Source: Pseudomonadota bacterium | GTDB taxonomy: Bacteria > Pseudomonadota > Gammaproteobacteria > Xanthomonadales > Xanthomonadaceae | Direction of reading: 5' to 3' | DNA length: 14,856 nucleotides | Assembly (NCBI GenBank): GCA_023430045.1 | Contig: JAEZCF010000090.1 | Coordinates: 1-14,856 of the forward strand | Made by a program: the position numbers and the translations under genes | Notes under the pieces: model-generated | Database searches by the model: none | Seen by the model: the letters and a program-made list of their open reading frames with translations, nothing else | Told to the model about the DNA's origin: nothing | Shown here: positions 1 through 5,875 of the stretch, in pieces | How positions within the stretch are numbered: position 1 is the stretch's first letter | Layout: each line of letters begins with the position of its first letter

Positions 1-54
1 GTGCCGGGCTCTGCCCGGCAACATCCACGACAGCGGGGCAGAGCCCCGCTCTAC
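1..54 (-). repeat. GTAG-type (SMAG/REP) inverted repeat pair downstream of the FNR-like gene
   Basis: Read on the minus strand, the element starts with GTAG (complement of 51-54), followed by the hairpin AGCGGGGC-TCT-GCCCCGCT. After a short spacer comes a second hairpin with arms GCCGGGC and GCCCGGC (3-9 and 13-19). The left end appears cut by the window edge. The same arm sequences recur at 5304-5441. GTAG-headed stem-loops in head-to-head pairs are the known SMAG/REP family of Stenotrophomonas maltophilia. The element begins only six bases beyond the stop codon of the minus-strand regulator, so it is probably transcribed as the 3' end of that mRNA. There it could stabilise the transcript or help end it; there is no T-tract for a classical intrinsic terminator. 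Confidence 0.8.
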
Positions 55-60
55 GCGCGA

Positions 61-807
61 TCAATCCGCGCGGGCCATCCGCTGCAAGGTGTCTTCGTCC
101 AGGATCTCGACGACATTCAGATGGGGCAGGGCGATCAGGCCCTGCTGGCGCAGGCGGGTGAACGTGCGGCTCACCGTTTCCATGGTCAGGCCAAGGTGGT
201 CGGCGATGTCGCCGCGGCCCATGGGCAGCATGACCTTCAACGGATCCCCGCCCAGCCGTGCCTCGCGTGCGGCCAGCCGCAGCAGGAAATCGGCCACTTT
301 TTCCGGCGGCTGCAGGCGCGCCAGCGACAGCGCGGCATCCTGCGCGGCATCCAGCTCCTGGCAGGCGCGCTGCAGCAGCTTGCGTTCCAGATGCGGATAA
401 CGCCCGCGCAGTTCGCGCATGTGCGCCAGCGACACCCGGCATACGCGGCTGTCGGCGATGGCTTCGACATCATGCCGATGATGGTCGCTGCCGCTGAGGC
501 CAAGATAATCCCCGGGCAGCACGAAGCCGCTGATCTGCCGGCGTCCATCGGACAGTGTGCGCACGAGCCGCAGCGCGCCCTGGGTGAGGGTGTAGACGTA
601 CTGCCGTTCCTCGCCGCTGCGGGCCAGCGTGGCGCCCATCGCGACCTGCTGCGAAACGGTCACCGCTTCCAGTGCCTGCACTTCTGGCGGAGAAAGCGCC
701 GAACATACCGACAGATGCCGCACCGAACACTGCATGCAGTCCAGCGTCGTGCAGCCCGTGGAGGCGGAAGAGGCGGATTCGGCGGGGCTGAGGGAGGACC
801 GCGACAT
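61..807 (-). CDS. FNR/CRP-family transcriptional regulator, FnrL-like candidate [4Fe-4S] sensor
   Basis: The 248-residue protein has the usual FNR length and layout: an N-terminal cysteine cluster (C19, C24, C27, C35), a cyclic-nucleotide-type beta-roll (about 40-130, with C123), a dimerisation helix (about 137-165) and a C-terminal winged helix (about 170-230). The recognition helix reads METVSRTF (209-216). Its E-x-x-S-R pattern is the one that reads TTGAT-N4-ATCAA sites in FNR. C123 sits in SRVCRV, matching Cys122 of E. coli FNR, so C24, C27, C35 and C123 could hold an oxygen-sensitive cluster. The spacing C-x2-C-x7-C with an RH motif between is, as I recall, closer to alphaproteobacterial FnrL/FnrN than to E. 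coli FNR (C-x2-C-x5-C). The likely role is the switch to low-oxygen metabolism. The Met at 805-807 has no clear Shine-Dalgarno, so the N-terminus is less certain than the rest. Metabolic targets cannot be inferred here, and no FNR box is seen upstream. Confidence 0.88.
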   Translation of the reverse strand: MSRSSLSPAESASSASTGCTTLDCMQCSVRHLSVCSALSPPEVQALEAVTVSQQVAMGATLARSGEERQYVYTLTQGALRLVRTLSDGRRQISGFVLPGDYLGLSGSDHHRHDVEAIADSRVCRVSLAHMRELRGRYPHLERKLLQRACQELDAAQDAALSLARLQPPEKVADFLLRLAAREARLGGDPLKVMLPMGRGDIADHLGLTMETVSRTFTRLRQQGLIALPHLNVVEILDEDTLQRMARAD

Positions 808-1248
808 TCGACAGTAGGGGGAAATCGGGGGGCGGAGGTGTCATGATACGCCATGCCGTCGGCGGACCCGGCCGATGGCATGCACCGGCCGCGCGGGGCC
901 TGGTTCAAGAGCCCGTGGGACAATGCGTGTTTGGCCAGTGGGGGGCTGCGTGCGCGCTATACGTATCGCATCGTCGAAGCCCGGTATCCGGAATCGGCGA
1001 TACCGTGCGCTGCGCGTGATGGCTGGGGCCCGGTATCCTTGATGGCCTCGCTTATTGGGCCGGTCCTGGCTGCCGTAACCACTCTGGGCCACCGCGAGCG
1101 TGGCCTGAAGACATACGGCTGGACCGATGCTCTGCAGGCGGTGTGTGCGATCAGCGCTGCGGACAGTTTCCATCCATGCTTGCATGGGAGGTCCCGCAAC
1201 GACCGGGCGGCCTTGTATTCTTCGACACACCGTCATTCTGGATAGGGT
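808..1248. other. 441-base intergenic region without a convincing gene
   Basis: This region lies between the divergently oriented FNR-like gene and the NTF2-like gene. Open frames of about 130 codons exist on both strands, but neither has a Shine-Dalgarno, a recognisable domain or codon use like the neighbouring genes, so I do not call them. Visible structure includes a hairpin at 852-882, an 11-base direct repeat GCCCGGTATCC at 979-989 and 1028-1038, an inverted repeat CGGTATC/GATACCG at 982-988 and 999-1005, and a tight dyad CCATGC-tt-GCATGG at 1174-1187. A weak -35-like TTGTAT at 1213-1218 is the best promoter element ahead of the gene at 1249. The stretch could be a decayed gene or an unrecognised RNA. 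Confidence 0.4.
852..882. other. Hairpin in the upstream region of the FNR-like gene
   Basis: CATGCCGTCGG (852-862) and CCGATGGCATG (872-882) can pair over 11 positions with one G-T wobble and a nine-base loop. It lies 45 bases upstream of the regulator's start, so it could be a protein-binding dyad or a structure in the 5' leader. There is no T-tract and it does not resemble the GTAG repeats. Confidence 0.4.
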
Positions 1249-1692
1249 ATGAAACCCGTTCTTCTCTTCATTCTCGCGATGCTTTTCCCATCAGTCGCAT
1301 CCGCTCAGCATGCCCAGACGAAGGCCGAAAAGCTGTTCGCGGATTACCAGGGTCTGGCTGACGCGTACGATCCCGCACTGGCGGACCTGTACTGCGATAC
1401 TGCAGTAATCCGAAACACCCGCACGTATCCAACCGGGCAGCAACGAAAGCTGGAAATTCCAGCTTCCCAGTACAAGGCACTGGTGCGCAGTGCAATGCCC
1501 TTGGCCAAGGCACGTGGTGATACAAACCGGTATTCCAATGTCGCGTATCAGCTGGAAGGCGCCAATGTACGTATCACGGCGACGCGTTATTCGGCGCTAA
1601 AGCACTATGACAGCCCGATATCTCTACTTGTCGGAGCATGCAATGGCACTGCATGGGCGGTACTGGAGGAGATCAGCGCTTCACGCCCCTGA
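1249..1692 (+). CDS. Small secreted NTF2-like protein of unknown function
   Basis: The 147-residue product starts with a clear signal peptide: K2, a hydrophobic core at about 4-16, and cleavage expected after SVASA (residue 19). The mature part of about 128 residues has the compact alternating helix and strand pattern of NTF2/SnoaL-like folds, including an early stretch YDPALADLYCDTAVIRN. That family assignment is inference from pattern only. C49 and C131 could form a disulphide in the periplasm. Codon use differs from the rest of the window: ATA, CTA, CGA, ACA and GTA are frequent here but rare in the his genes, which suggests recent acquisition or weak selection. A purine-rich stretch GGATAGGG directly precedes the ATG but is close for a Shine-Dalgarno. 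It stands alone between two genes on the minus strand and has no operon partner. I cannot assign a ligand or enzyme activity. Confidence 0.75.
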   Translation: MKPVLLFILAMLFPSVASAQHAQTKAEKLFADYQGLADAYDPALADLYCDTAVIRNTRTYPTGQQRKLEIPASQYKALVRSAMPLAKARGDTNRYSNVAYQLEGANVRITATRYSALKHYDSPISLLVGACNGTAWAVLEEISASRP

Positions 1693-1721
1693 GCGCTGAT
1701 GTGCATTCTGCGCACCATCGA

Positions 1722-1747
1722 CCGGGCAGGACCATGCGTCTGCCCGG
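1722..1747. terminator. Possible bidirectional terminator hairpin between convergent genes
   Basis: CCGGGCAG (1722-1729) and CTGCCCGG (1740-1747) form a perfect eight-base stem with a ten-base loop. It sits in the 63-base gap between the stop codon of the plus-strand NTF2-like gene and the stop codon of the minus-strand monooxygenase, the expected place for a shared terminator. There is no T-run on either side, so Rho-independent function is uncertain. Confidence 0.45.
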
Positions 1748-1755
1748 AGCGACCA

Positions 1756-3240
1756 TCAACGTGAGTAACGTACGAAGTGCCTGTCCAGGGCATCCATGTG
1801 CTCCGGCCCGACCACCGCGGCCACATGGCCATCCGGCCGCACCAGCACCCACTCGCCCGGCGCCAGTCCGTAGGCACGGGCGAAGTGCCCATCGGTATCG
1901 CGCAGCTCGCCCGTCGGGCTGATGAGATGGACCTGCAGGCCGCTCCGCGACGGCGCCATCGTCCGGTCGGCCGCATATCCCACCAGCGTCCAGTGCGTAC
2001 CACCGAACACATTGAACAGCCTCAACGACTGCCCGCCTGCACCGTGCAGGGGCGCGTCCGGCGCGCGGTCACCGGGCATGATGCGCCCTGCGCGCGGCTC
2101 CGCCGGCAGCGAAAGCGAACAGTCCCTGTATCCCAGGTCCAGCTGCTGCACCTCGCGGCCGCGCCGGTTGTCGCCGCGCTGCGCATGTTCCAGCAGCCGG
2201 GTGGACAGGCCCAGCATCGCCGCGGCAACGGGCCGGCGCTCTTCCTCGTAGGTGTCGAGCAGCGTGTCCGCTGCGCCCCGCAGCACGGCGGCCAGCTTCC
2301 ATCCCAGGTTGTACGCGTCCTGTGCGCTGGTGTTGAGGCCCTGGCCGCCGGTGGGCGGATGGGTATGCGCGGCATCGCCGACCAGCACGATACGGCCGTC
2401 GCGATAGTGGTCTGCCAGACGTGCGTTCATCTGGTAGGCGGAGGCCCAGCGGACGTCCTCGATCAGCAGGTCGTCGCGCCCGGTGCGTTCGCGCACCAGG
2501 GTGGCCAGCCCCTGCACCGACAGATCCACGTCGCCTTCCAGGGGCACCGGTGCCTGCAGCTGGAACAGATCGGTGCCCATCAGCGGGCACAGCGAAATGC
2601 GCCGCGCCGTGTCCTCTTCGTTGAAATTGTGCCAGGCATCGCGCGGCAGTCCGTGCAGCATGATGTCGGCCACCACCGCGCGTATGCCCAGTGTCCTGCC
2701 CGGGAACTCGATGCCCAGTGACTGGCGCACGAAACTGCGGCCGCCGTCGGCACCGATCAGATAGCGGGTTCTGAGCGCCTGTTCGCCGCTGGGCGTGGCG
2801 ATACGGACGTCGACACCCTCGGCGTCCTGATCAAAACCCACCAGGGTGTGACCGAACTCGACCGCGTGCCCCAGTTCCTGGAGACGTTCGCGCATCACCG
2901 CTTCGGTGAGGAACTGCGGCACCATCAGCGGCAGGCGATAGGGCTCGGCCGGGCTGGGCGGTGCGCCTTCCAGCACGACGCTGTCCGTGCTGCTGCCATC
3001 GGCATGATGGCTGCGCGAGAGGGGATAGAGACCGCCGGTCGCGAACAGCCGGTCGAGGATGCCCATGTCTTCGAAGATCTCCTGGCTGCGCGGCTGTATG
3101 CCCTTGCCGCGCGAACCGTGGAAGGGCTCGGTACGCTGCTCCAGCAGGCGGAAGGCCACGCCACGGCGGGCCAGTTCGATGGCAAGGGTGAGGCCGGCGG
3201 CACCGGCGCCGCAGATCACTACTTCGGGGATTTCACTCAT
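1756..3240 (-). CDS. FAD-dependent aromatic-type monooxygenase (class A, PheA/TfdB-like)
   Basis: The 494-residue protein has the three signatures of class A flavoprotein hydroxylases: a GAGAAG dinucleotide fold (11-16) ending in acidic E34, a DG motif in YLIGADGGRS (160-169), and a GD motif in GRIVLVGDAAHTHPPTGGQG (282-301) that binds the FAD ribityl chain. The middle (about 175-275) is the substrate domain. The last about 110 residues resemble the thioredoxin-like C-terminal domain of phenol hydroxylase-type members. Such enzymes use NAD(P)H and O2 to hydroxylate aromatic rings; some act on antibiotics or polyketides. The substrate cannot be read from sequence. The start at 3240 is preceded by GGAG (complement of 3249-3252) at eight bases, which favours it over an in-frame ATG at 3258. 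The gene is divergent from a MarR regulator and shares its operator-like dyad, so induction by an aromatic substrate is plausible. Confidence 0.9.
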   Translation of the reverse strand: MSEIPEVVICGAGAAGLTLAIELARRGVAFRLLEQRTEPFHGSRGKGIQPRSQEIFEDMGILDRLFATGGLYPLSRSHHADGSSTDSVVLEGAPPSPAEPYRLPLMVPQFLTEAVMRERLQELGHAVEFGHTLVGFDQDAEGVDVRIATPSGEQALRTRYLIGADGGRSFVRQSLGIEFPGRTLGIRAVVADIMLHGLPRDAWHNFNEEDTARRISLCPLMGTDLFQLQAPVPLEGDVDLSVQGLATLVRERTGRDDLLIEDVRWASAYQMNARLADHYRDGRIVLVGDAAHTHPPTGGQGLNTSAQDAYNLGWKLAAVLRGAADTLLDTYEEERRPVAAAMLGLSTRLLEHAQRGDNRRGREVQQLDLGYRDCSLSLPAEPRAGRIMPGDRAPDAPLHGAGGQSLRLFNVFGGTHWTLVGYAADRTMAPSRSGLQVHLISPTGELRDTDGHFARAYGLAPGEWVLVRPDGHVAAVVGPEHMDALDRHFVRYSR

Positions 3241-3248
3241 TTCCGCAT

Positions 3249-3281
3249 CTCCAATCATGTGTAATATGCACTTGATTGGAG
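3249..3281. promoter_or_regulatory. 33-base dyad between monooxygenase and marR genes, candidate MarR operator
   Basis: The arms CTCCAATCA (3249-3257) and TGATTGGAG (3273-3281) are perfect complements. Inside, GTG and CAC (3259-3261 and 3269-3271) also match, giving 13 of 16 pairs around a centre at 3265. The whole 48-base gap between the two start codons is nearly filled by it. The outer GGAG on each strand is the Shine-Dalgarno of each divergent gene. A dyad between divergent genes is the normal place for a MarR dimer to bind and repress both. A second, weaker dyad AATATG/CATATT lies at 3304-3324, inside the start of the regulator gene. The regulatory role is inference from position and symmetry. 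Confidence 0.65.
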
Positions 3282-3288
3282 GAAGGCT

Positions 3289-3768
3289 ATGGCTGCGAAA
3301 AAGAATATGCAAGATACACATATTTCTCCGGAGCTGAAGTCGCTCCACCATTCGCTGATCAGCATCGTCAGCGTCATGAACCGGCCGCGCAACGACGAGC
3401 GGCTGATAGCCGAGGCTGGCCTGAAGCTGGACCAGGCGTTGTTCCGCCTGCTGGTGGTCATCGAGCGGGTAGGGCCGATCGGGGTGGTGGAACTGGCCGA
3501 CCGGCTGGGCCGCGATTACACGACCATCAGCCGGCAGGTGGCCAGGCTGGCATCGATGGAACTGGTGACGCGCCAGGGCAATCCGGCCGACCGCCGCATC
3601 CGCGAGGCGACCATCGCGCCCAAGGGCAAGCAGATGACCGATCGCCTGGACGCCGCACGTGAGCGGATGGCGCGGGAGATCTTTGGATCCTGGGCACCGC
3701 AGGAGGTGACGGACCTGGTGCGCCTGATGGCGAAGTTCGCAGATGCGCTGGAGGCAAGCGAGGGCTAG
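3289..3768 (+). CDS. MarR-family transcriptional regulator
   Basis: The 159-residue protein has the MarR length and order: N-terminal dimerisation helices (about 14-62), a winged helix-turn-helix (about 65-115) and C-terminal helices completing the dimer (about 117-157). The recognition segment is VVELADRLGRDYTTISRQVA (66-85). The wing contains the family's D-x-R (D101, R103) in NPADRRIREA. MarR dimers usually repress a neighbouring gene and let go when a phenolic or other small ligand binds. The gene is transcribed away from the FAD monooxygenase, with only 48 bases between the start codons, so this enzyme gene and the regulator itself are the likely targets. A strong GGAGGA at 3278-3283 sits five bases ahead of the ATG. 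The ligand cannot be named. Confidence 0.92.
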   Translation: MAAKKNMQDTHISPELKSLHHSLISIVSVMNRPRNDERLIAEAGLKLDQALFRLLVVIERVGPIGVVELADRLGRDYTTISRQVARLASMELVTRQGNPADRRIREATIAPKGKQMTDRLDAARERMAREIFGSWAPQEVTDLVRLMAKFADALEASEG

Positions 3769-3804
3769 GGCCGTGAGCACAGGCTGATGGAGGTCGTGCC
3801 CGAT

Positions 3805-3831
3805 GAGGGCGCCGTGCTGCCCCATGCCCTC
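3805..3831. terminator. Weak hairpin after marR
   Basis: GAGGGC (3805-3810) and GCCCTC (3826-3831) can pair across a 15-base loop in the 126-base gap between the MarR stop and hisS. It may help end marR transcription, but the stem is short, the loop long and there is no T-run. Confidence 0.25.
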
Positions 3832-3846
3832 GCGAAGCGCTCCCGC

Positions 3847-3852
3847 TACACT
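3847..3852 (+). promoter_or_regulatory. Possible -10 element for hisS
   Basis: TACACT matches four of six bases of TATAAT and lies 42 bases ahead of the GTG start of hisS. The same hexamer lies 21 bases ahead of the phosphoesterase start (13090-13095). No good -35 box is visible at the right distance, so this is tentative. Confidence 0.3.
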
Positions 3853-3894
3853 ATCGCCCCTCAGTCCTTCCCCCGTTTTCCGCAGGAGCCCCAC

Positions 3895-5292
3895 GTGATC
3901 AAGCCCCGTACGCCGCCCGGCATCATGGAACTGCTGCCGCGCGAGCAGATCGCGTTCCAGCGCATGCTGGACGTCATCCGCCGCAACTACGAGCGGTTCG
4001 GGTTCCTGCCGGTGGAAACGCCGGTGTTCGAGCTGTCCGACGTGCTGCTGACCAAATCCGGCGGTGAAACCGAGCGTCAGGTGTATTTCGTGCAGTCCAC
4101 CGGTGCGCTGGCCAATGCCGCGCAGGCCGGCGACACCTCGCTGCCGGAAATGGCGCTGCGCTTCGACCTGACCGTGCCGCTGGCCCGTTACGTGGCCGAA
4201 CACGAGCATGAGCTCACCTTCCCGTTCCGCCGCTACCAGATGCAGCGCGTCTACCGCGGCGAACGTGCCCAGCGGGGCCGTTTCCGTGAGTTCTACCAGT
4301 GCGACATCGACGTGATCGGCAAGGATGCGCTGAACATCCGTTACGACGCCGAAGTGCTGGCGGTCATCCACGCCGTGTTCTCCGAGCTGCGCATCGGCGA
4401 TTTCGCCGTGCAGCTCAACAACCGCAAGCTGCTGCGCGGTTTCTTCGAGATGCTGGGCGTAGCCGAGGGCGAGCGCCAGTTGGCGGTGCTGCGCGAAGTG
4501 GACAAGCTGGACAAGCGCGGCGCCGATTACGTGCGCGACACGCTGGTCGGCCCGGATTTCGGCATCGCAGCCGAGCAGGCCGAGCGCATCCTCGCCTTCG
4601 TGGCGGTGCGTTCGACCGGGCACGACGATGCCCTGGGGCATCTGGCAGGGCTGGACGCCGACCCGGCGGCCACCGACACGCTGCGTGCCGGCGTGGCCGA
4701 ACTGCGCGAGGTGCTGGAACTGGTCAAGGCGCTGGGCGTGCCGGAGCAGGCGTACTGCCTGAATTTCTCCATCGCGCGTGGTCTGGATTACTACACCGGT
4801 ACCGTGTACGAGACCCTGCTGACCGACCATCCGCAGATCGGTTCGATCTGCTCCGGCGGACGCTACGAGGACCTTGCCAGCCACTACAGCAAGTCGAAGC
4901 TGCCGGGTGTGGGCATCTCCATCGGCCTGACCCGGCTGTTCTGGCAGCTGCGCGAAGCCGGCCTGATCGAAGGCATCGAGGGCAGCAGCGTGCAGGCGCT
5001 GGTGGCCCTGATGGACGAGCAGGGCATGGCGCATTCGCTGGATCTTGCCCGTCGCCTGCGTGCCGGTGGTATCAATACCGAAGTGCAGATGGACGCGAAG
5101 AAGATCGGCAAGCAGTTCCAGTACGCGGCCAAGGCGGGCATCCGTTTCGTGGTGCTGGCGGGCGAGGATGAGCTGGCGCGCGGCGTGGTGGCGGTCAAGG
5201 ACCTGCTGCGCGAGCAGCAGTTCGAGGTGGCCCGGGACGAGCTGGCGAGCACCCTGCAGGTGGAGCTGGAGCAGGCGCGCGCAATGGCGTGA
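3895..5292 (+). CDS. hisS: Histidyl-tRNA synthetase
   Basis: The 465-residue class II synthetase charges tRNA-His with histidine in the cytoplasm. Motif 2 spans about 112-138 (FRRYQMQRVYRGERAQRGRF). The histidine-specific peptide ARGLDYYTGTVYE is at 294-306, and motif 3 (GVGISIGLTRL) at 338-348. An anticodon-binding domain occupies about 365-460. The frame opens earlier (ATG at 3787), but the start is placed at GTG 3895: AGGAG at 3884-3888 sits six bases ahead, and the protein then begins MIKPRTPPGIMELLPREQ, as I remember Xanthomonadaceae HisS. Upstream codons show no conservation I recognise. It is longer than the roughly 424-residue E. coli enzyme and belongs to the alternative bacterial HisS form. 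It lies just ahead of the his operon in the same direction but is separated from it by 237 bases of repeats and a promoter, so it is probably a separate unit. Confidence 0.96.
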   Translation: MIKPRTPPGIMELLPREQIAFQRMLDVIRRNYERFGFLPVETPVFELSDVLLTKSGGETERQVYFVQSTGALANAAQAGDTSLPEMALRFDLTVPLARYVAEHEHELTFPFRRYQMQRVYRGERAQRGRFREFYQCDIDVIGKDALNIRYDAEVLAVIHAVFSELRIGDFAVQLNNRKLLRGFFEMLGVAEGERQLAVLREVDKLDKRGADYVRDTLVGPDFGIAAEQAERILAFVAVRSTGHDDALGHLAGLDADPAATDTLRAGVAELREVLELVKALGVPEQAYCLNFSIARGLDYYTGTVYETLLTDHPQIGSICSGGRYEDLASHYSKSKLPGVGISIGLTRLFWQLREAGLIEGIEGSSVQALVALMDEQGMAHSLDLARRLRAGGINTEVQMDAKKIGKQFQYAAKAGIRFVVLAGEDELARGVVAVKDLLREQQFEVARDELASTLQVELEQARAMA

Positions 5293-5303
5293 CGGAGCGC
5301 GCC

Positions 5304-5365
5304 GTAGAGCGGGGCTCTGCCCCGCTGCGCGTGGTAATGCCCAGCCGGGCAGAGCCCGGCTCTAC
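5304..5365 (+). repeat. GTAG-type (SMAG/REP) repeat pair, copy 1 of a tandem
   Basis: GTAG at 5304 is followed by AGCGGGGC-TCT-GCCCCGCT (5308-5326), a spacer, then a second hairpin AGCCGGGC-AGA-GCCCGGCT ending in CTAC at 5365. The two stem-loops are inverted relative to each other, the usual SMAG dimer. It begins 11 bases after the hisS stop and could form the 3' end of that transcript. Confidence 0.88.
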
Positions 5366-5379
5366 GTAATGCGTGCCTG

Positions 5380-5441
5380 GTAGAGCGGGGCTCTGCCCCG
5401 CTGCGCGGGATGGCATCAGCCGGGCAGAGCCCGGCTCTTAC
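5380..5441 (+). repeat. GTAG-type (SMAG/REP) repeat pair, copy 2 of a tandem
   Basis: This is nearly the same dimer as the one starting at 5304, shifted by 76 bases: identical arms, a changed ten-base central spacer, and CTCTTAC with one extra T at the end. The block looks like a direct duplication of a whole repeat pair between hisS and the his promoter. Confidence 0.88.
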
Positions 5442-5461
5442 GAAATCCGGTTCGGTCGCAT

Positions 5462-5489
5462 TTGACCCCTGGTACCTGCTTGGATTAAT
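5462..5489 (+). promoter_or_regulatory. Probable promoter of the his operon
   Basis: TTGACC (5462-5467) matches five of six bases of the sigma-70 -35 box. ATTAAT (5484-5489), 16 bases further on, matches four of six bases of the -10 box. Transcription would start near 5496, giving a leader of roughly 34 bases before the ATG at 5530. No run of histidine codons or alternative stem-loops is visible, so classical his attenuation is not supported. Confidence 0.55.
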
Positions 5490-5513
5490 GTACTAACACG
5501 CTATTACATTAAT
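5484..5513. promoter_or_regulatory. Operator-like inverted repeat overlapping the his -10 box
   Basis: ATTAATGTA (5484-5492) and TACATTAAT (5505-5513) are a perfect nine-base inverted repeat with a 12-base spacer. Three further complementary pairs occur inside, including TA/TA at 5494-5495 and 5502-5503. The left arm coincides with the probable -10 box, so a bound protein would block transcription. The first gene downstream encodes a TrpR-like repressor, making it the natural candidate to bind here and autoregulate. I recall comparative-genomics work naming such a protein HisR in Xanthomonadales, but cannot verify it here. The stem is too AT-rich, and lacks a T-tract, to be a terminator. Confidence 0.65.
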
Positions 5514-5529
5514 ACCGATTCCCGTACCC

Positions 5530-5838
5530 ATGAAAGCCCGTCCCGCCCCCGGCCAGAAAGACACGCAGGAAGATCTCGTCGCGCTGGCCAGCGCCTTCGC
5601 CGCCCTGCGTGATCCGCAGGAAGTGGGCGCATTCCTGCGCGATCTGTGCACGCCTGCGGAGCTGGAGGCGATGGCTGATCGCTGGAAGGTGGTTCCGCTG
5701 CTGCAGCAGGGCGTGCCGTACAGGGAAATTCATGAGCGCACCGGGGTCAGCGTGACCACCACCGGGCGCGTGGCGCGCACCCTGGAACATGGCCATCGAG
5801 GCTATGCCGCCGCCATCGCCCGCAGCGCCGCGCGCTGA
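5530..5838 (+). CDS. TrpR/YerC-like repressor, probable regulator of the his operon
   Basis: The 102-residue protein matches the TrpR/YerC-YecD superfamily in length and pattern: N-terminal helices (about 12-40), the conserved TPAELEAMADRWKVV block (41-55), and a helix-turn-helix at about 63-84 (PYREIHERTGVSVTTTGRVA). R51 aligns with Arg54 of E. coli TrpR, which contacts the corepressor. The second ligand arginine is less clearly aligned (R80). E. coli TrpR responds to tryptophan; as first gene of the his operon, this one more likely senses histidine or a pathway intermediate, which is inference. No good Shine-Dalgarno precedes the ATG. The stop lies 37 bases before hisG, and the protein probably represses its own operon through the dyad at 5484-5513. 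I leave the symbol empty, although hisR has been used for such genes. Confidence 0.85.
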   Translation: MKARPAPGQKDTQEDLVALASAFAALRDPQEVGAFLRDLCTPAELEAMADRWKVVPLLQQGVPYREIHERTGVSVTTTGRVARTLEHGHRGYAAAIARSAAR

Positions 5839-5875
5839 CCCGAACGCTCCATCCGATTTCAGAAGAGACTTCCCC

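Noticed and set aside
1228..1240. CACCGTCATT occurs upstream of both the NTF2-like gene (1228-1237) and the phosphoesterase gene (13081-13090), with CGTC resembling an ECF sigma -10 motif.
   Set aside because: No AAC-type -35 element lies at the right distance in either place, and a shared ten-base word can arise by chance.
853..1245. A possible 130-residue plus-strand gene and an overlapping 131-residue minus-strand frame in the gap before the NTF2-like gene.
   Set aside because: There is no ribosome binding site, no recognisable domain, unusual codons, and the plus-strand start is inside a hairpin. Not enough to call a gene, though a decayed one is possible.
1756..3768. Calling the monooxygenase/MarR pair an antibiotic-inactivation system (rifampicin or tetracycline type).
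   Set aside because: The flavoenzyme motifs are general to class A hydroxylases, and I see no residue pattern that fixes the substrate.
1756..5034. A 1092-codon open frame on the minus strand, running through the monooxygenase and antisense to marR and most of hisS.
   Set aside because: Only the last 494 codons (3240 down to 1756) encode a recognisable protein with its own Shine-Dalgarno. The rest is the antisense shadow of real GC-rich genes, with His/Gln/Arg-rich low-complexity translation.
5442..5529. A his leader peptide with attenuator ahead of the operon.
   Set aside because: No run of His codons, no terminator with a T-tract and a leader of only about 34 bases. The dyad fits a DNA operator better.
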